Positions 10,981-22,721 are shown, numbered from the stretch's first letter. The stretch is DNA of 64,000 nt from Diplolepis rosae (GCA_030998225.1 JAPYXD010000696.1:1488001-1552000), one strand, 5' to 3'. The notes: generated by a model not told the origin, from the sequence alone. Numbers and translations: made by a program.

Positions 10981-11774
10981 CTAGAAAGAAAATTTTTGCC
11001 TTAATGAATAAACAAATAGAAATAAGTGGATTCCAGATCATTTCAATACAAAAATATGCCCTTGAAATTTGATTTGGCTGTTATTCGACACATATAAACC
11101 TTTTTGGTAATGAAAAATACTCACTTGTAAAGTCGTTGTTTCAAGAAAACTGAAAAAGAAACTTTGATTTTGAAATAGAGTGAAACTTTTTGAGCCTTAA
11201 ATGATGCTAACATTAAGTTATATATATTGTAATATATTTTTAAAATGAAAAGTAGTATTTTTATTACATTGGCTTCAAAAATAGGGGTTAAAATATATAT
11301 TTTTTTCATATACAGTGTGTTTTTTTAGCTGCCTGAGATCTTTAAATAGAAATAACTTTTGAATAACATTTCTCAGTCTCATTTCTTTGACATTTGAGTC
11401 CAGTAAGGTTTGCCATTTAATCATGAATCATTTAACACTTGAGTTAAATATAATAAAATATCTTGCAGAGAAAAAAGGACATTAAAATTATAGGGAAAAT
11501 TTAAATGAATTCTGTATTTAAATTCATCATCGAATTTCCGGCAATCCTTTGTGAGAGATTTAAATGAATTATAAAAAAATTAAAAAATAAATATATGTTT
11601 TAATTGAATTACATAAATACATTTAAATAAACAATTTTTTATTACTAGTACATGCAAATTAATAAAAAATTAAATATATATAAATTATGTAAAGGCCAAT
11701 AAATAATAAAATTTTGAACTAATATATTATTCCAGATACAATGGATCAAATTCATCGCAAACCAATTGATGATC
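10981..11774. other. non-coding, probably upstream intron of NudC
   Basis: AT-rich, with no supported feature other than the 25-nt candidate exon noted with the NudC exon. Confidence 0.35.
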
Positions 11775-11975
11775 TCATTTAAATAATTCCTTTTTACGTG
11801 GACATAATAGATCTCTGGCCATATACACACACATGTAGTCGATAACGACGGTGAGTAGTGTAGTTGATGGATCGCAATTTTCAAATGAGTATAGTGGTTT
11901 ATACTGTTCTGGAGGATTAGATAAATAAAACGGTAAGGTATTGTCCACCTTTTTTGCTTTCCGATTCTTTTGCAA
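11775..11975 (-). CDS. possible exon, unrecognised
   Basis: The minus-strand frame contains KKVDNTLPFYLSNPPEQYKP, then SFENCDPSTTLL and VVIDYMCVYMARDLLCPRKK, before a TGA. Its composition (Pro, Cys, Trp-free but mixed) is more protein-like than the surrounding AT-rich DNA. No ATG-led start, splice pair or family was recognised. It could be an exon of a gene overlapping the NudC region or a chance frame. Confidence 0.22.
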   Translation of the reverse strand: MQKNRKAKKVDNTLPFYLSNPPEQYKPLYSFENCDPSTTLLTVVIDYMCVYMARDLLCPRKKELFK

Positions 11976-12216
11976 ATAGATTCACTCACCGTTTCGCGGT
12001 GTCATTATATCATGAATTTTTTAAGGTTATGTTATGTGTGATGTACAGTTATCAACGACATGACAATATCACAGAACAAAAAATATTCTCTGTGCTTATA
12101 TCGTTTATTCGTTTTTCAATAGCAAATATTCTAGCCGTGTTAACTTATTTTGCTTTATGTATAGTGCATTCTATAAGATAGTATAGTATATTCTTGGAAA
12201 TTTACCAATTAAGCTA

Positions 12217-13499
12217 TTGGATCTATAACTTAATTCGTGCGGTTTGCTAAGAGATGGCGTAACTTGATTATTATTCCATCGTTCCAATATTCCGAACATG
12301 CGTTGGAAAGTTAATGTTATTGTGCGTCTTTTTCAGTATATGTCATTCATTTAAAGCGTAAACAACAATAATTTTTTTCATTCAAATATGTCGAACTTTG
12401 TGCCTGAAAAAGTGTTTTTGCGGGGAGTTCTTCTTCATTACTTTAATATGAAGAAAACTGATGCCGAAAGTCATCGTATTTTGGTGGAATTTTATGGTGA
12501 ACATGCTCTAGCTGAGCAAACGTCCCAAAAGTGGTTTGTACGATTTAAAAGTGGTGATTTTGGCTTGGAAGACGAAGAACGTCCTGGGCAGCCAAAAAAG
12601 TTTGAAGATGAAGAACTGGAAGCATTACTTGATGAAGATTGTTGCCAAACACAAAAAGAGCTCGCAGAAGCTATGGGAGTCACTCAAGCAGCCATTTCAA
12701 AACGTTTAAAAACAGCCGGATACATTCAAAAGCAAGGAAATTGGGTTCCACATGAACTCAAGCCGAGAGACGTTGAAAGGCGGTTTTGCATGTCCGAAAT
12801 ACTGCTGGAACGCCACAAAAAGAAGTCATTTTTGCATCGGATTGTTACTGGTGATGAAAAATGGATCAATTACGACAACCCCAAGTACAAAAAATCATAT
12901 GCGAAACCCGGCCAACCAGCCAAATCAACGGCAAAGCCGAATATCCATGGCGCGAAGGTAATGCTCTGTATTTGGTGGGATCAGAAGGGTGTGCTGTATT
13001 ATGAGCTGCTAAAACCGGGTGAAACCATCAGTGGAGAACGCTACCGAACACAATTAATCCGTTTGAAGAGATCAATAACCGAAATACGTCCGGAATACGC
13101 GACCAGACACGAGGCAATAATTTTCCATCATGGCAACGCTCGGCCCCATGTTGCTATTCCGGTTAAGAACTATTTGGGAAACAGTGGATAGGAAGTTTTA
13201 CCCCACCCGCCTTATAGCCCAGACCTTGCCCCTTCTGACTACCATTTGTTTCGGTCGATGCAGAACGCCCTCACTGGAATACGGTTCACATCAGAACAGG
13301 GTATCAAAAATTGGCTTGAGTCATTCTTGGCAGCCAAGCCGGCGCAGTTCTTTTGGGATGAAATCCACAAATTGCCAGAAAGATGGGAAAAAGTCAAAGC
13401 TTCAGATGGGCAATACTTTGAATAATACTATTGTAAATGTTTTCTTGTATAACGTTCAAATTATGAAAAAAAACCGCACGAAATAAGTTATAGATCCAA
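12217..13499 (+). mobile_element. mariner transposon, 1283 bp, with TIRs and TA duplication
   Basis: Terminal inverted repeats of about 28 bp start TTGGATCTATAACTTAATTC. The right end is the same inverted, with one change (TTATTTCG versus TTAATTCG). The element is flanked by TA at 12215-12216 and 13500-13501. It is intact in length for mariner (about 1.3 kb). The near-identical TIRs suggest it arrived fairly recently, although its transposase is dead. Confidence 0.93.
12388..13425 (+). pseudogene. mariner transposase with nonsense codon and lost catalytic Asp
   Basis: This is a full-length 345-codon mariner transposase frame. It has a paired-like HTH N-terminus (HYFNMKKTDAESHRI; then VTQAAISKRLKTAGYI as the second helix-turn-helix), the linker WVPHEL and a DD34D catalytic domain. 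The first aspartate is seen in VTGDEKW (residue 156). The second should lie in HHDNARPH, but the sequence reads HHGNARPH (residue 249 is Gly). The third is in SPDLAPSDYHLF (residue 284). Codon 268 is TAG where related proteins have Trp (NSG-W-EVLPHP), so the product stops at 13191. The frame is otherwise open to the TAA at 13423-13425. Two point changes thus suffice to inactivate it. The ATG at 12388 is the start expected for the family (MSNFVPEK). Confidence 0.93.
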
Positions 13500-14038
13500 T
13501 ATAAAGTGAAAAAGCAGTAGATAATGTGATACACAAGTGAATTGTTTTCACGCAATATAATTTGTTTTTAAACTTTTTAATAACAAATATTGTTTCATGA
13601 CACTTAAAAGGAACAATTTTTTTCAAGTTCTTCTCCAAAAACTTATTGTTGGAAAGTAATTAATGTCCTGAATTTTTTTAGACTTTCTAGATTGCATTAT
13701 AACAAACATAAAGATTACATTTTTTTTAATTGAACATTTTTTTTAAAAATGGATTTTTATTTTTTATTTGTAATGTAACATTCACTTTTGAAAATAAGTA
13801 TTGATTTTATTTGTAATTTATAACGATAAACTTGTTATGAAGTCATGGGAATGTTTTCCGTGTTTTAAAACTCAATGGATGTTATTATATGAAATTTCAG
13901 TAATTAATTTATATTTAATTAAAAAGTAAAAAAAAAAAATACTTATTTTTTGATTACATTTTTTCCTAAGTAGAATATCAAAAAAAATTTATTTGTTTCA
14001 GTAGCCTTTTTTTGCAATATAAGTAAGAAACTTACATA

Positions 14039-14042
<4 letters not shown>
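13500..14042. other. non-coding AT-rich sequence
   Basis: Nothing supported. Confidence 0.4.

Positions 14043-14076
<34 letters not shown>
14043..14076. repeat. (TA)n microsatellite
   Basis: An uninterrupted TA run of about 17 units. Confidence 0.95.
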
Positions 14077-14077
<1 letters not shown>

Positions 14078-14488
14078 ATAAATTATTATTCAATAAATTG
14101 CATAATGGACAGATAATCAGAAAATTATAATGTTGGTAATAAAAACTGTAAATACTGCTGCATAATTTTTATTTTTAGATGCATTTACTTTCCATAATTG
14201 GTAATCATTTCTTTAAATTTATATCAATTAACATGTAATGAAGTCATGAGAATGCTATCAATATTTGATAGCAATATTTAACTGCAATTACATTTACAAT
14301 TTATTTGATAAGTGGGCAAAGCCCTGGCTCGACACAATTTCAAAATTAATTTGATGCCAAAATGGCGTACAGCACCTAAGAAAAGAGACAAAGCTCTGAG
14401 AGAGCCTGAGAGCCACGCGGGTGTGAGAACAAAAACATGTTTACAATAGCCCGGAATATCCACTCGGACAACAACGACAGAATAAAGG
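14077..14488. other. non-coding; degenerate Arg/Lys-rich frame
   Basis: Around 14360-14480 there are short charged frames (RTAPKKRDKALREPESHA), which might be a decayed retroelement piece. The evidence is too weak to name one. Confidence 0.2.
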
Positions 14489-14496
14489 CTGCGCGC

Positions 14497-15211
14497 CACA
14501 GTGGGTCCACTCATATAGGAGAAAAGGGGAACGTATTATAATGTTTGCTATCAACAAGTGATGGCGCTATTGTCGGTACCGATGTTGTTTTTAAACTGCT
14601 GTAACCATAGCAACCATATCATTGCCAGTTGAAATAATACGCCCGATGCTCATTTTACTCAACTACGGTTTGAAGCTCCTCAAGTGTCGGTGATATACTA
14701 ATACATTTCATGTTAACCCACTGACGCATTGTGATGCCCTGTCGTCGACAACGTTTTACTCAACTCCTTACTATTTCCTATGTAACGCTTATTGATATTC
14801 ACCTTGGGTGAATTAGGTATTTATCAAATTCATATTACCCAACTAGGATTTAATAAATGTTCAAGTGTCCTTAAGTCCCAAGTTTAATCGACAGAGTTGA
14901 GTAAAATTACTTCAACTATTTTTCTCCGTGTAATAGTACAGTATTTAACTGTTCATTGTGATTCATATTTTAAAATTCTTGTATTTTTATTTTTTCACAA
15001 GTTATTTTCAACTCTAAATTATTTAAATTTATGAAATGGATTTCATACAATATATTTCAAAATTTACCGCTCTTTAGAATACATCGGGTTGGGGGGACGG
15101 GGGTTTCGTTTGCATTGATATTAGTTCTTGCTATCAAAACTTGGCGGCACTGATGCTCATTTTCACTTTTTTAAGTACCCTCCTAAAATACATGGTAAAG
15201 GCCGCACTGTG
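14497..15211. mobile_element. hAT-type non-autonomous element, 715 bp, 8-bp TSD (copy 1)
   Basis: The element begins CACAGTGGGTCC and ends GGCCGCACTGTG (inverted termini). It is flanked on both sides by CTGCGCGC (14489-14496 and 15212-15219), a perfect 8-bp target duplication as made by hAT transposases. It has no coding capacity. A second copy with the same ends lies inverted at 49727-50443. Part of the interior (about 14600-14935, ending TTTTTCTCCGTGTA) also occurs alone at 26096-26418, so this element has captured or absorbed another short repeat. Confidence 0.88.
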
Positions 15212-15219
15212 CTGCGCGC

Positions 15220-15852
15220 CGAAGGTGTCACGCAGTTTTATTACATCAGCTGGAAAGGCTGGCGCACGCGCATGAATGAGGGTGCGTTTAAACTACGTAG
15301 AGTTTGTACTGCACAACACAGCAGTTACAAACAGGCAATACAAATATGTGACAATTTTGTACATATGGTATGGCGATCCTAAACTAAATATGCGCTATAT
15401 ATAGTAAGCATAAGAGCATCGTCGTGACGGCGTCGGAATTTATGGGCTGCAGCAGGTGGTTGGTTTTAGATGCCATGCCTGCCGGGTGATGCTCTCTGTG
15501 GCTTGCTTGTGAACTACTCTGCGTGCGATGGTAACACAGCGATCTCTTTGGCGGCGCCTTTCAAGCTGGTGTTATCAATGGAACAAACAATAAAAGAATA
15601 CGGCCGGAAAAACAATTAAAAATAAAAGAATTTTTCGAGCAGCTCTTAGACTATCCCTGACAATTTCGAGTTTTAATGAAAGAAGGTGGCTTGGGCTCGA
15701 TCCTGTCGTTGTCAGTCGAGGTAAAAGAATTAAACGTAATTTACCACGTTACAATACAAATTTAAAAAATAAATTTTTTAATGGCTGAATGCTGTTATAA
15801 TTATTTGTTTATTTATATTCCTTTTCTGAAATAGTTATTTATTTTCATAGCA
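15220..15852. other. upstream region of the two-gene transposon
   Basis: The first 200 bp are relatively GC-rich, with no supported gene. A short ATG frame at about 15580 (MEQTIKEYGRKNN) lies upstream of a possible acceptor (TTTTCATAG before 15851) and could be a 5' leader exon of the gene below, but I cannot show it. Confidence 0.25.
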
Positions 15853-17183
15853 ATGTCATCAGCTGGTAACGTATCCCAAGAAATCTGTACGGCAGGTGTT
15901 TCAGAAATGCCCTTCATTATATCTATAAATAACAATACTTCATCAGTGGAAAATGCGTCTTTTCATACAATATGCGGTACATGTCATGAAGTAATACATG
16001 GCAATGACATAAACTACGTTCCTCTTCGTGAAAATTTGAGAACTTTTTTATCAAAAAGTTTTCAGGGGCTAGAGATTTTGGCGTACTATGAATTCTAAAA
16101 TCATCTTACAGATGAGCTTCATGCAACTCTGACGCAACTTCTCATAAGCAAAGAGTTTTTGATTCGAAGTAAAATGAAGAAATTTTCGGCTTCAAATATC
16201 TTTGAAAAGATCGAGTAAGATTTAATTTTCAAAACTTATATCTAACACATACATCAAACGAACACATCTAACAAATACTATACACAAATACATTAAACAA
16301 ACACATCTAACAAATATTGTACACAAATACATCTACACACTTTATACCTAGCAAATAAAATATAGAAAAAGACAATGACAAAAGATTAACAAATTAAAAA
16401 AAATCATGATATACAAATGATAACAAGTAAATAAAAGAATTATCAAAAATTCTAAAAAATAATAATTGAAGAAAAAAGAGTACATTAAAAGCAGAGTAAT
16501 AGAAAAAGCAGTGCGAACCTTCCTTACGAGTTTGTGTACATGAATAAGTACATTTATTCATATGTATAATGATTGCAGGATACAAATTAAAGTTCTGACT
16601 GACCTGGCGAATGAAATTGAGGCAAATTTTGGAAAACCTGCCGATATTTTTTACAGCCCGTCTCGTACGGTATATGGAGGAAAGGCAAAACAAAAACAAG
16701 GTCAGAAAATGTCAGAGAAAGTTACGATTCCTGCGTCTGGACGATTTATGTCTCGAATAAACTACATTAGCACAAATATCAATTTTTTTAAATAATTAAA
16801 TTGGCGTAGAGAAATTGTCTAGAAGCCGAAGCCAAAAAAATTGTGATACAGAATTTTCATTATAATATGTGTTCTGTTGATTAAGAAAATTTTCTTAGAA
16901 ATCGAAAATGAGCAGTTGAAGCCTTTGAAAGAAGCCATAACTCCATGGAAGGATGTTGAATCATGTTGGACGCAAACATTTCTAATACGAAGTGATGCCA
17001 GAAAAAAACAGCAAGGACACATTTCACAGTTTCAGGAGTATTCGTGCCTCGCTGACATTCGAGGACTGCCGCTTCTACATATATTTACTAGATTTCAATC
17101 GTGATTTTTTCTGTGCAAATCAATCAAATGTTTCTCAATCGCAGATTTGCTGGATACCATTCGCTGTGCATCTAATGGTAAGT

Positions 17184-17315
17184 AATAGCATATTACGTGC
17201 CTGGGCGCACAATGAGGGTTATTGCGCGACGATCAAAGCCGAGGCGCGATCAGTCCTGCGAGCATTGTCGCGAGTCTCGTAATTTCCCGAATTGTGCGCA
17301 TTGGCACGTATTCTA
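17184..17315. mobile_element. MITE with TACGTGCC ends (copy 2)
   Basis: It starts TATTACGTGCCTGGGCGCAC and ends GCGCATTGGCACGTATT. It is shorter than the copy at 8121 by an internal deletion, keeping the shared core CAGTCCTGCGAGCATTGTCG. It sits in the 17178-18190 intron of the accessory gene. Confidence 0.6.
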
Positions 17316-17650
17316 TTTTATGTGCCACCGGCGCGCAAACTCGTTTTTTCGCTACAGTTAACAGTATCGCAATGTAGTATATTGCGCTACAGAGGAATGA
17401 AATGTAAAAATTGAACCGCGCATGCGCCTATAGCCATGCAACAAAGCACAATCTACTGACAAAGCCTTGTACATTTGAACTGCGCATGCTCTATTACAAC
17501 ACGCTACTACTACACAAGATCGAGAAAATCAAAATGGCCGGGACTAGTCGCGAAATATTAAGTGCAATGGACGAGAATCATGATGAATACTAGATTAGAT
17601 TCGAGTGTACGCATAAAAACTCGTATACGCACCAAAGTCACCTAAAATAG
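17316..17650. repeat. dispersed ~0.35-kb module, orientation B
   Basis: This is the same module as at 8314-8697 but inverted relative to the adjacent TACGTGCC MITE: here GTGCCACCGGCGCGCAAACTC abuts the MITE, whereas at 8314 the other end does. It ends at CACCAAAGTCACCTAAAATA. Confidence 0.6.
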
Positions 17651-17744
17651 AATATATAGAATATATATATATTATATACTATATTTCTTAAAATTTTAAA
17701 ATTACATCTTAGCTGAAAAAATCCGGAAGGAAATTCCTTAAGAG

Positions 17745-17935
17745 GAATTGGTAAGTGTCATTTCGAAAAAACCATTTTTTTTTCTAAAATAATATACTTA
17801 GAGGGAAAAAATGAGAAGAGGGGCATTCTTTGAGTTAAAATAATGCCCTTCTTCTCATTGTTTACCTCTAAGTATATTATTTTGGAAAAAAATGGTTCAT
17901 ACGAAAAGATACTTACCCATGTCTCTTGTTTCATT
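17745..17935. mobile_element. palindromic MITE inside an AAGGAATT-rich cluster
   Basis: The arms GTAAGTGTCATTTCGAAAAA to CTAAGTATATTATTTT are inverted around about 17804-17865. On both sides (17720-18130) the words AAGGAAATTCCTT and AATTCCTTGAGGA recur at least eight times, including perfect palindromes. The host is the accessory-gene intron. Confidence 0.7.
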
Positions 17936-18928
17936 TTAAGGAAATTCCTTGGTGTAATATCCTCAATTCCTTGAGGATATTCCATAAGGAAATCGAAAAA
18001 AAATTTTAGAGCCCAAAATGCCAAAAAAAGCTTCTTGTGCTTATACAGCATTTTTTGCTATTGTCGGGCTTGAAAGTTTTTTTCCGACTTCTTTAAGGAA
18101 TTTCCTCAAGGAATTGGATTTCCTTCAGGAATTCAGGAGATTACATCAAGTAATAGACAATATAAAAAATAGTACACTATTTCGTTTCAGGTGATAATGA
18201 TTTAGCGCTTCTTACCTTGTTGCCATCTGCTATAAAAGCACCCCTGGCTAAACCTGGACAAGGCAACATAAAAAAGAGCTATAGAAAAGGAAGTTAGACA
18301 CTTCAGACGAAACTGGTACCAAACAAAGTGGGAAAAGCAAAAGTGAATTTTTCATACTGCAAGTTGAGGTAATAATTGTGTAAAATTTTGGTCGTGTTGA
18401 TGGTAAAGTTAGTAATCGTAAAAGAAATTAATTAAAGTTTTTACTGTTTTTATTTTTCAGGACCCAACGCAGGTGGAAACCACGATACTAAATTCAACCA
18501 CTGATATTGACTTCAAAAAGCCGTTTATCGTTTTGGCAGGCTCTATATTTACCCCTGAGAACATTTTGCTTGTTATCGGTAAAGTTCGTTACTCATTTAC
18601 GTCAATTGTCAAAGCAGTCGCGGCTTCATTGAAAATTTTCTTGGTTTGCAACATTCAAACAAGCAAATTCAAATCAACAAACAAGCAAACAATTCAAACA
18701 AAAAAATTTATTTAAATTTGAACTTGCAAAAAGACAAACCGTCGATGCTTGTGAAAAGAGCGTACGCAACTCTCGCAGCCAACTTGCAAAAAGCCAAGTA
18801 AAATTACAGTTTTCAGCATATTATGACATAACAATGTTCGTAACAACATGAAGTACTTTATTTTTTACGTCAAGAAAATATTTTTTCAAATCAAAATATT
18901 GTAATTTTAGGGACATAATTATATTCAA

Positions 18929-21076
18929 ATGGTTAATCATCAAACATTTGTGGATTCTATATCCCATTCTTGTGCAAGTTTTATCAGCGAGTTATACAAT
19001 TACGCTGATCTACCACGAAATCGCGTTCCAACCATAGTGGGTTTTTATTAATCATTTTTGAGCCAAAATGCAATTGCAACTTTTTTGGATTACATTTTAC
19101 AAAGATTAAAATTTCTTGGTAAGACAAATACAAATCTGTCAGCCTACTCAGCCATGTTTATGAAATTGCAAAAACCTTTTGACGGTTTTAGAACAGATTC
19201 GCAATGCTTTGATTACTTAAAGTCTGCTGGTACATATATTCCACCTAGAGAAGTGTTGATTTCTTTACCAGACGCTGTTGATGAATCACAACCGGGTTTG
19301 ATGAGGGAAAAAAAGTAGTTTCTTTGCAAGTAATTCCATTAAGAAGCGTTTTGAAATTTTTTTTTTGAATTGACTGATGTTTTGGAAAAAACAATAGCTT
19401 ACATGCTCGAATCGGAACTGTAAAACGGCGTATTGATAAACGTGATTCAAGAGGAGTACTTGAAGGAGAAACAAAAATCCTTTGGTGATCACTTGGTTCT
19501 ACCAATGTTTTTGTATCAGGACGATTTTGAAACCAACAATCCCTTAGGCAGCCATAGAGGTATCGGGAAAGTAGGAGCTGTTTACGTCGTTCATCCGTGT
19601 TTGCATCCAAGCATCGTCCTTATGCTATATAAATCTTCAGATCAGAGTGTTGTACCACTAGATGAAATTTTCAATGAGGCGAATAAGGAGTTGCAAACAT
19701 TACAAACAGATGGAATTGTTGTAGCAATATCCACAGGTGAAATGAAAATGTATTTTCATTTGACAGGAGTGATTGGAGACAATCTGGCAATACACACCAT
19801 TCTTTAATTCGTGAAAAGTTTTATTTCGCATTTCTGTTGTCGATTTTGTTTGATTCACAAAAGTGAAATTAATATTATTTTTTCTAAATCTCATTGCACT
19901 TTGAGAACCCTTGAAAATTATTTGCAGCATACAGCCAAAGAAGATGTGAGTCGTACAGGTGTAACTGGCATTGGTGCATTATCGAAATTGATAGGGGCGC
20001 ATGTAATAGACATTATGACAGTGGACTTTATGCATGACATCTTGGAAGGCGCTTTACAACATGACTTTGGTCTTCTCTTTAATTTTTTCATTGAAATAAA
20101 GAAATATTTCACATGCCAGCAATTAAACAACAGAATTGATAATTTGTTTTATGGACCTGATGAAATTCGAAGTAAGCCATGTCATGTCTCAATGCATCAA
20201 ATTAAACAGAAATATGTGAAAATGTCGGCCTGCGAAACCCTTTCTTTGTTTTAAAATCTCGGTTTGCTAATTGGCGATTTCATCCCGAGGGACGATGATC
20301 ACTGGAAGATTATCATACTTCTAAAAGAAATCGTGGATATAGCTTTAACACCTGCTATAACCAAAGGTGTGACCTACTATTTGCAGAGTCTCATCCATGA
20401 ATATCTGAGTCCATTCACTTGGTTGTTTCCTAAATGCATGAAACCGAAGCATCATTTGTTGATGCATTACCCAAGAATAATGAGACGTTTTGGACCTGCG
20501 TGGAATATGTCAACAATGCGTTGTGAGAGCAAGAATAGGAAACTTAAAACTACATCGCAAGTGTCATTAAGTCGCATTAACATCATTAAAACGCTTGCAA
20601 TTAAAACGCAACTTAGGTTCAGTAGACGGATACAATGCAAAAGCTCAGATGCTAATTTATATGATCGTGGGCTATGCCAAACAATGACTCTGCGTGATGT
20701 TCCTGATATTCACAGATTTGCATCACTTTTACCAATCTTAATCAACGAGAATGTTTCTGTCGTCAACTTTGTTGTTTTACAAAATCACACACTTGACACA
20801 AACGTCGTTCTTATGTTGCGAATAAGCGAGATAAATCATTTTTATGTCATCCACATCATTCTTCAAGACGTTTCTGGGAATTTGTTCATCGTAATGAAAG
20901 AAGTGACTGATCTTACTTATTATGACGAGCACTTTCAATCGTATTCTCTTGATGAAGCTTTACGTCATACGCAATCTCTAAGATGCATAAATGTAGACGA
21001 TTTAAACGAATTTTTCGTATCCCGTATTAGTCAGAGTTCGCAAGGAAAATTCTACATTCCCAAACGTTGCTTTTAA
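18929..21076 (+). pseudogene. Transposase_21/CACTA-like transposase (stops and frameshift)
   Basis: The reading frame starts at ATG 18929 (MVNHQTFVDSI; NYADLPRNRVP) and continues through FLDYILQRLKFLGK, IPLRSVLKFFFEL, the block LYQDDFETNNPLGSHRGIGK, the Cys-containing SHFCCRFCLIHKS, DFMHDILEGALQHDFGLLF, LIGDFIPRDDDHW and MKPKHHLLMHYPRIMRRFGP, to the stop at 21074-21076. The D..NPLGSH, MHDILEG and PKHH..HYP blocks are what I associate with arthropod relatives of CACTA/EnSpm (Transposase_21) transposases; the superfamily call is moderate. Breaks: in-frame TAA at 19046-19048, a frameshift near 19310, TAA at 19421-19423, 19805-19807 and 20252-20254. From 19433 to the end the frame is otherwise continuous, so decay is limited. 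It follows the accessory gene by about 210 bp on the same strand. Confidence 0.6.
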
Positions 21077-21610
21077 AAAAGGAGGGTTACACATTCTTTT
21101 TGTGTTTATGAAATTTTTTTTTGATATTTTCTAAACTCTGCTCTCTCGGTAATGCATAGCTAAACGTAATATCGATGAAAATAAAATTAGATATTTATAG
21201 ATATATAATTTCATGCGTGAAAAAGTGCATTGTTCATTATTTAGAATACAAGATTAAGCTCTACTGGTTTTAGTATTAGGACTATGTGCTGTATGTACAT
21301 GTCATATTTTCAGCATTACACAAATTGCAACATACTTTCAAAATACAAAACTTTTTATATGTAATAATTTGATTAATGTTTATACATATAATGTGTAATT
21401 ATTTATATACGTTCATACATTTCATTTGTAAGAATTTCACTTTAGTTTATACACTTCATTCGGAGTCATTCATTTTATGTTTACTTGTGTTGTTATTATG
21501 TGACATACAGTGTCATAATTGTTAAATAAAAATATATATATTAAAGACGATTCGTATTTCCCTAAATATTAAACATATTCCAAACTCCTTCATCTACAAA
21601 TTTGTATAAT
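21077..21610. other. 3' flank of the two-gene transposon
   Basis: AT-rich, with several AATAAA-like words (for example near 21525) that could serve as polyadenylation signals. No gene. Confidence 0.35.
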
Positions 21611-21720
21611 GCGTACACTCGTAAACAATGATTTCAGTCCAGATTTAGGGATTTTCCGTATGTCCCCCATACTAATATCCCTAAAGTCAGACAAGAATCA
21701 TATTGCTCGCGAGTGTACAC
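21611..21720. repeat. 110-bp hairpin with CGTACACTCG ends
   Basis: The left arm CGTACACTCG...TTTAGGGAT pairs with ATCCCTAAAG...CGAGTGTACAC on the right, with small mismatches, around a short loop. It could be a MITE or the terminus of a larger element. It lies about 540 bp beyond the transposase stop. Confidence 0.65.
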
Positions 21721-22721
21721 AGGTGGTGTATCTAGAACTGCATTTAAGAAAAATCATGCCACAGTTTACATTTATTTATTAGATTAAAAAATATCACGTA
21801 CTGCAAACTAAACCATCTAAAAAGTGATTTACTCATTTAACCAATAATTTTATTAAGTATATGCGACTTCAGAAAAATTCATGAGAAATTTTGAATCTAT
21901 GAAATTTCTGTAGACAATCAATATGTCCTCTTAGGAAATCAATATTTCCTAGAAAACGATTTTCATTGTTTTTACGCAATATCTTTTCATATTTTAAATA
22001 ACATAATTATCTTTATTAACCAACCGAATGACTTAGTAATTTTCATTATATAGTAATTCAACTTATATCATTTACCACTTTTATCAAAAATGAAAAAAAA
22101 GTGATTGTTTTGAGCTATTTGAGCTTATGTGAAACTTTTGTGGTATGATGACTTATTAATTAAATTCACTCTAGTGTAATAAAAATTAGGACCGATCTAA
22201 TCCTCAGCTTCGTCGATGGAGTAAAGCAATTATACACATACAAACGTGTCTGCAGTTTGGTTCTGCAAATTAAAGCCATTCAATTATAGAACTATGTTTA
22301 AAAACATCATAAATGAAATTTAAGGCAAGCGTAGACAAATTATACCTTCAACTATAAATCCTAAGCACTTTCAGCTGACGAAATGATAAATAATTTCTCT
22401 TTCGAACGACTCTAAAAATACTATTTTAAAGAAGATGTAATTAACAAATATGAGTGGTAAAAACAACGAATAATCAAATTGTTACGACGTAACAGTGATG
22501 TTCTTTTTTGTTGTTAATTATCAGTATTAAATTTTCTTTTATTTAAATTGAAACCAATTTGTCCTATTTCATCTTTCGGTAGTAAGTAGCATTGTTTCAA
22601 AGATGTATATAAATTATTTGGAATAGAAACATAAAAATATTCCATTTCTTCACTATTTTTCATTATACCCCATCTTTGCGAATATTGAAGGAACGGTAAT
22701 AATAGTATATATATATAGTAT
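21721..22721. other. non-coding, AT-rich
   Basis: Nothing supported. Confidence 0.4.

Larger units (their letters stand above)
15853..18715 (+). pseudogene. spliced accessory gene of a CACTA-like two-gene transposon (broken)
   Basis: Several exons join with consistent phase. Exon 15853-16214 (MSSAGNVSQEICTAGVSEMP; later GLEILAYYEF, then LTDELHATLTQLLI) has donor GTAAGA and joins the acceptor ATTGCAG at 16578. Exon from 16579 carries KVLTDLANEIEANFGKPADI and ASGRFMSRINYI. Exon about 16899-17177 (LKEAITPWKDVESCWTQTF; LADLLDTIRCASNG-like end) has donor GTAAGT and joins acceptor TTTCAG at 18190. Exon 18191-18368 (DNDLALLTLLPSAIKAPLAK) joins acceptor TTTTTCAG at 18460. The last exon, 18461-18715, has FKKPFIVLAGSIF and KAVAASLKIFLV. 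I associate this layout (YY..LTD block, PW..V..W block, PFI..G block) with uncharacterised insect proteins; no biochemical role is known to me. Breaks: TAA at 16096-16098, frameshifts near 17080-17130 and 18285. MITEs have inserted in the 17178-18190 intron. Confidence 0.55.

Noticed and set aside
15128..15382. 84-codon ORF crossing the right end of the hAT-type element
   Set aside because: It spans the element boundary and target duplication, so it cannot be an ancestral gene.
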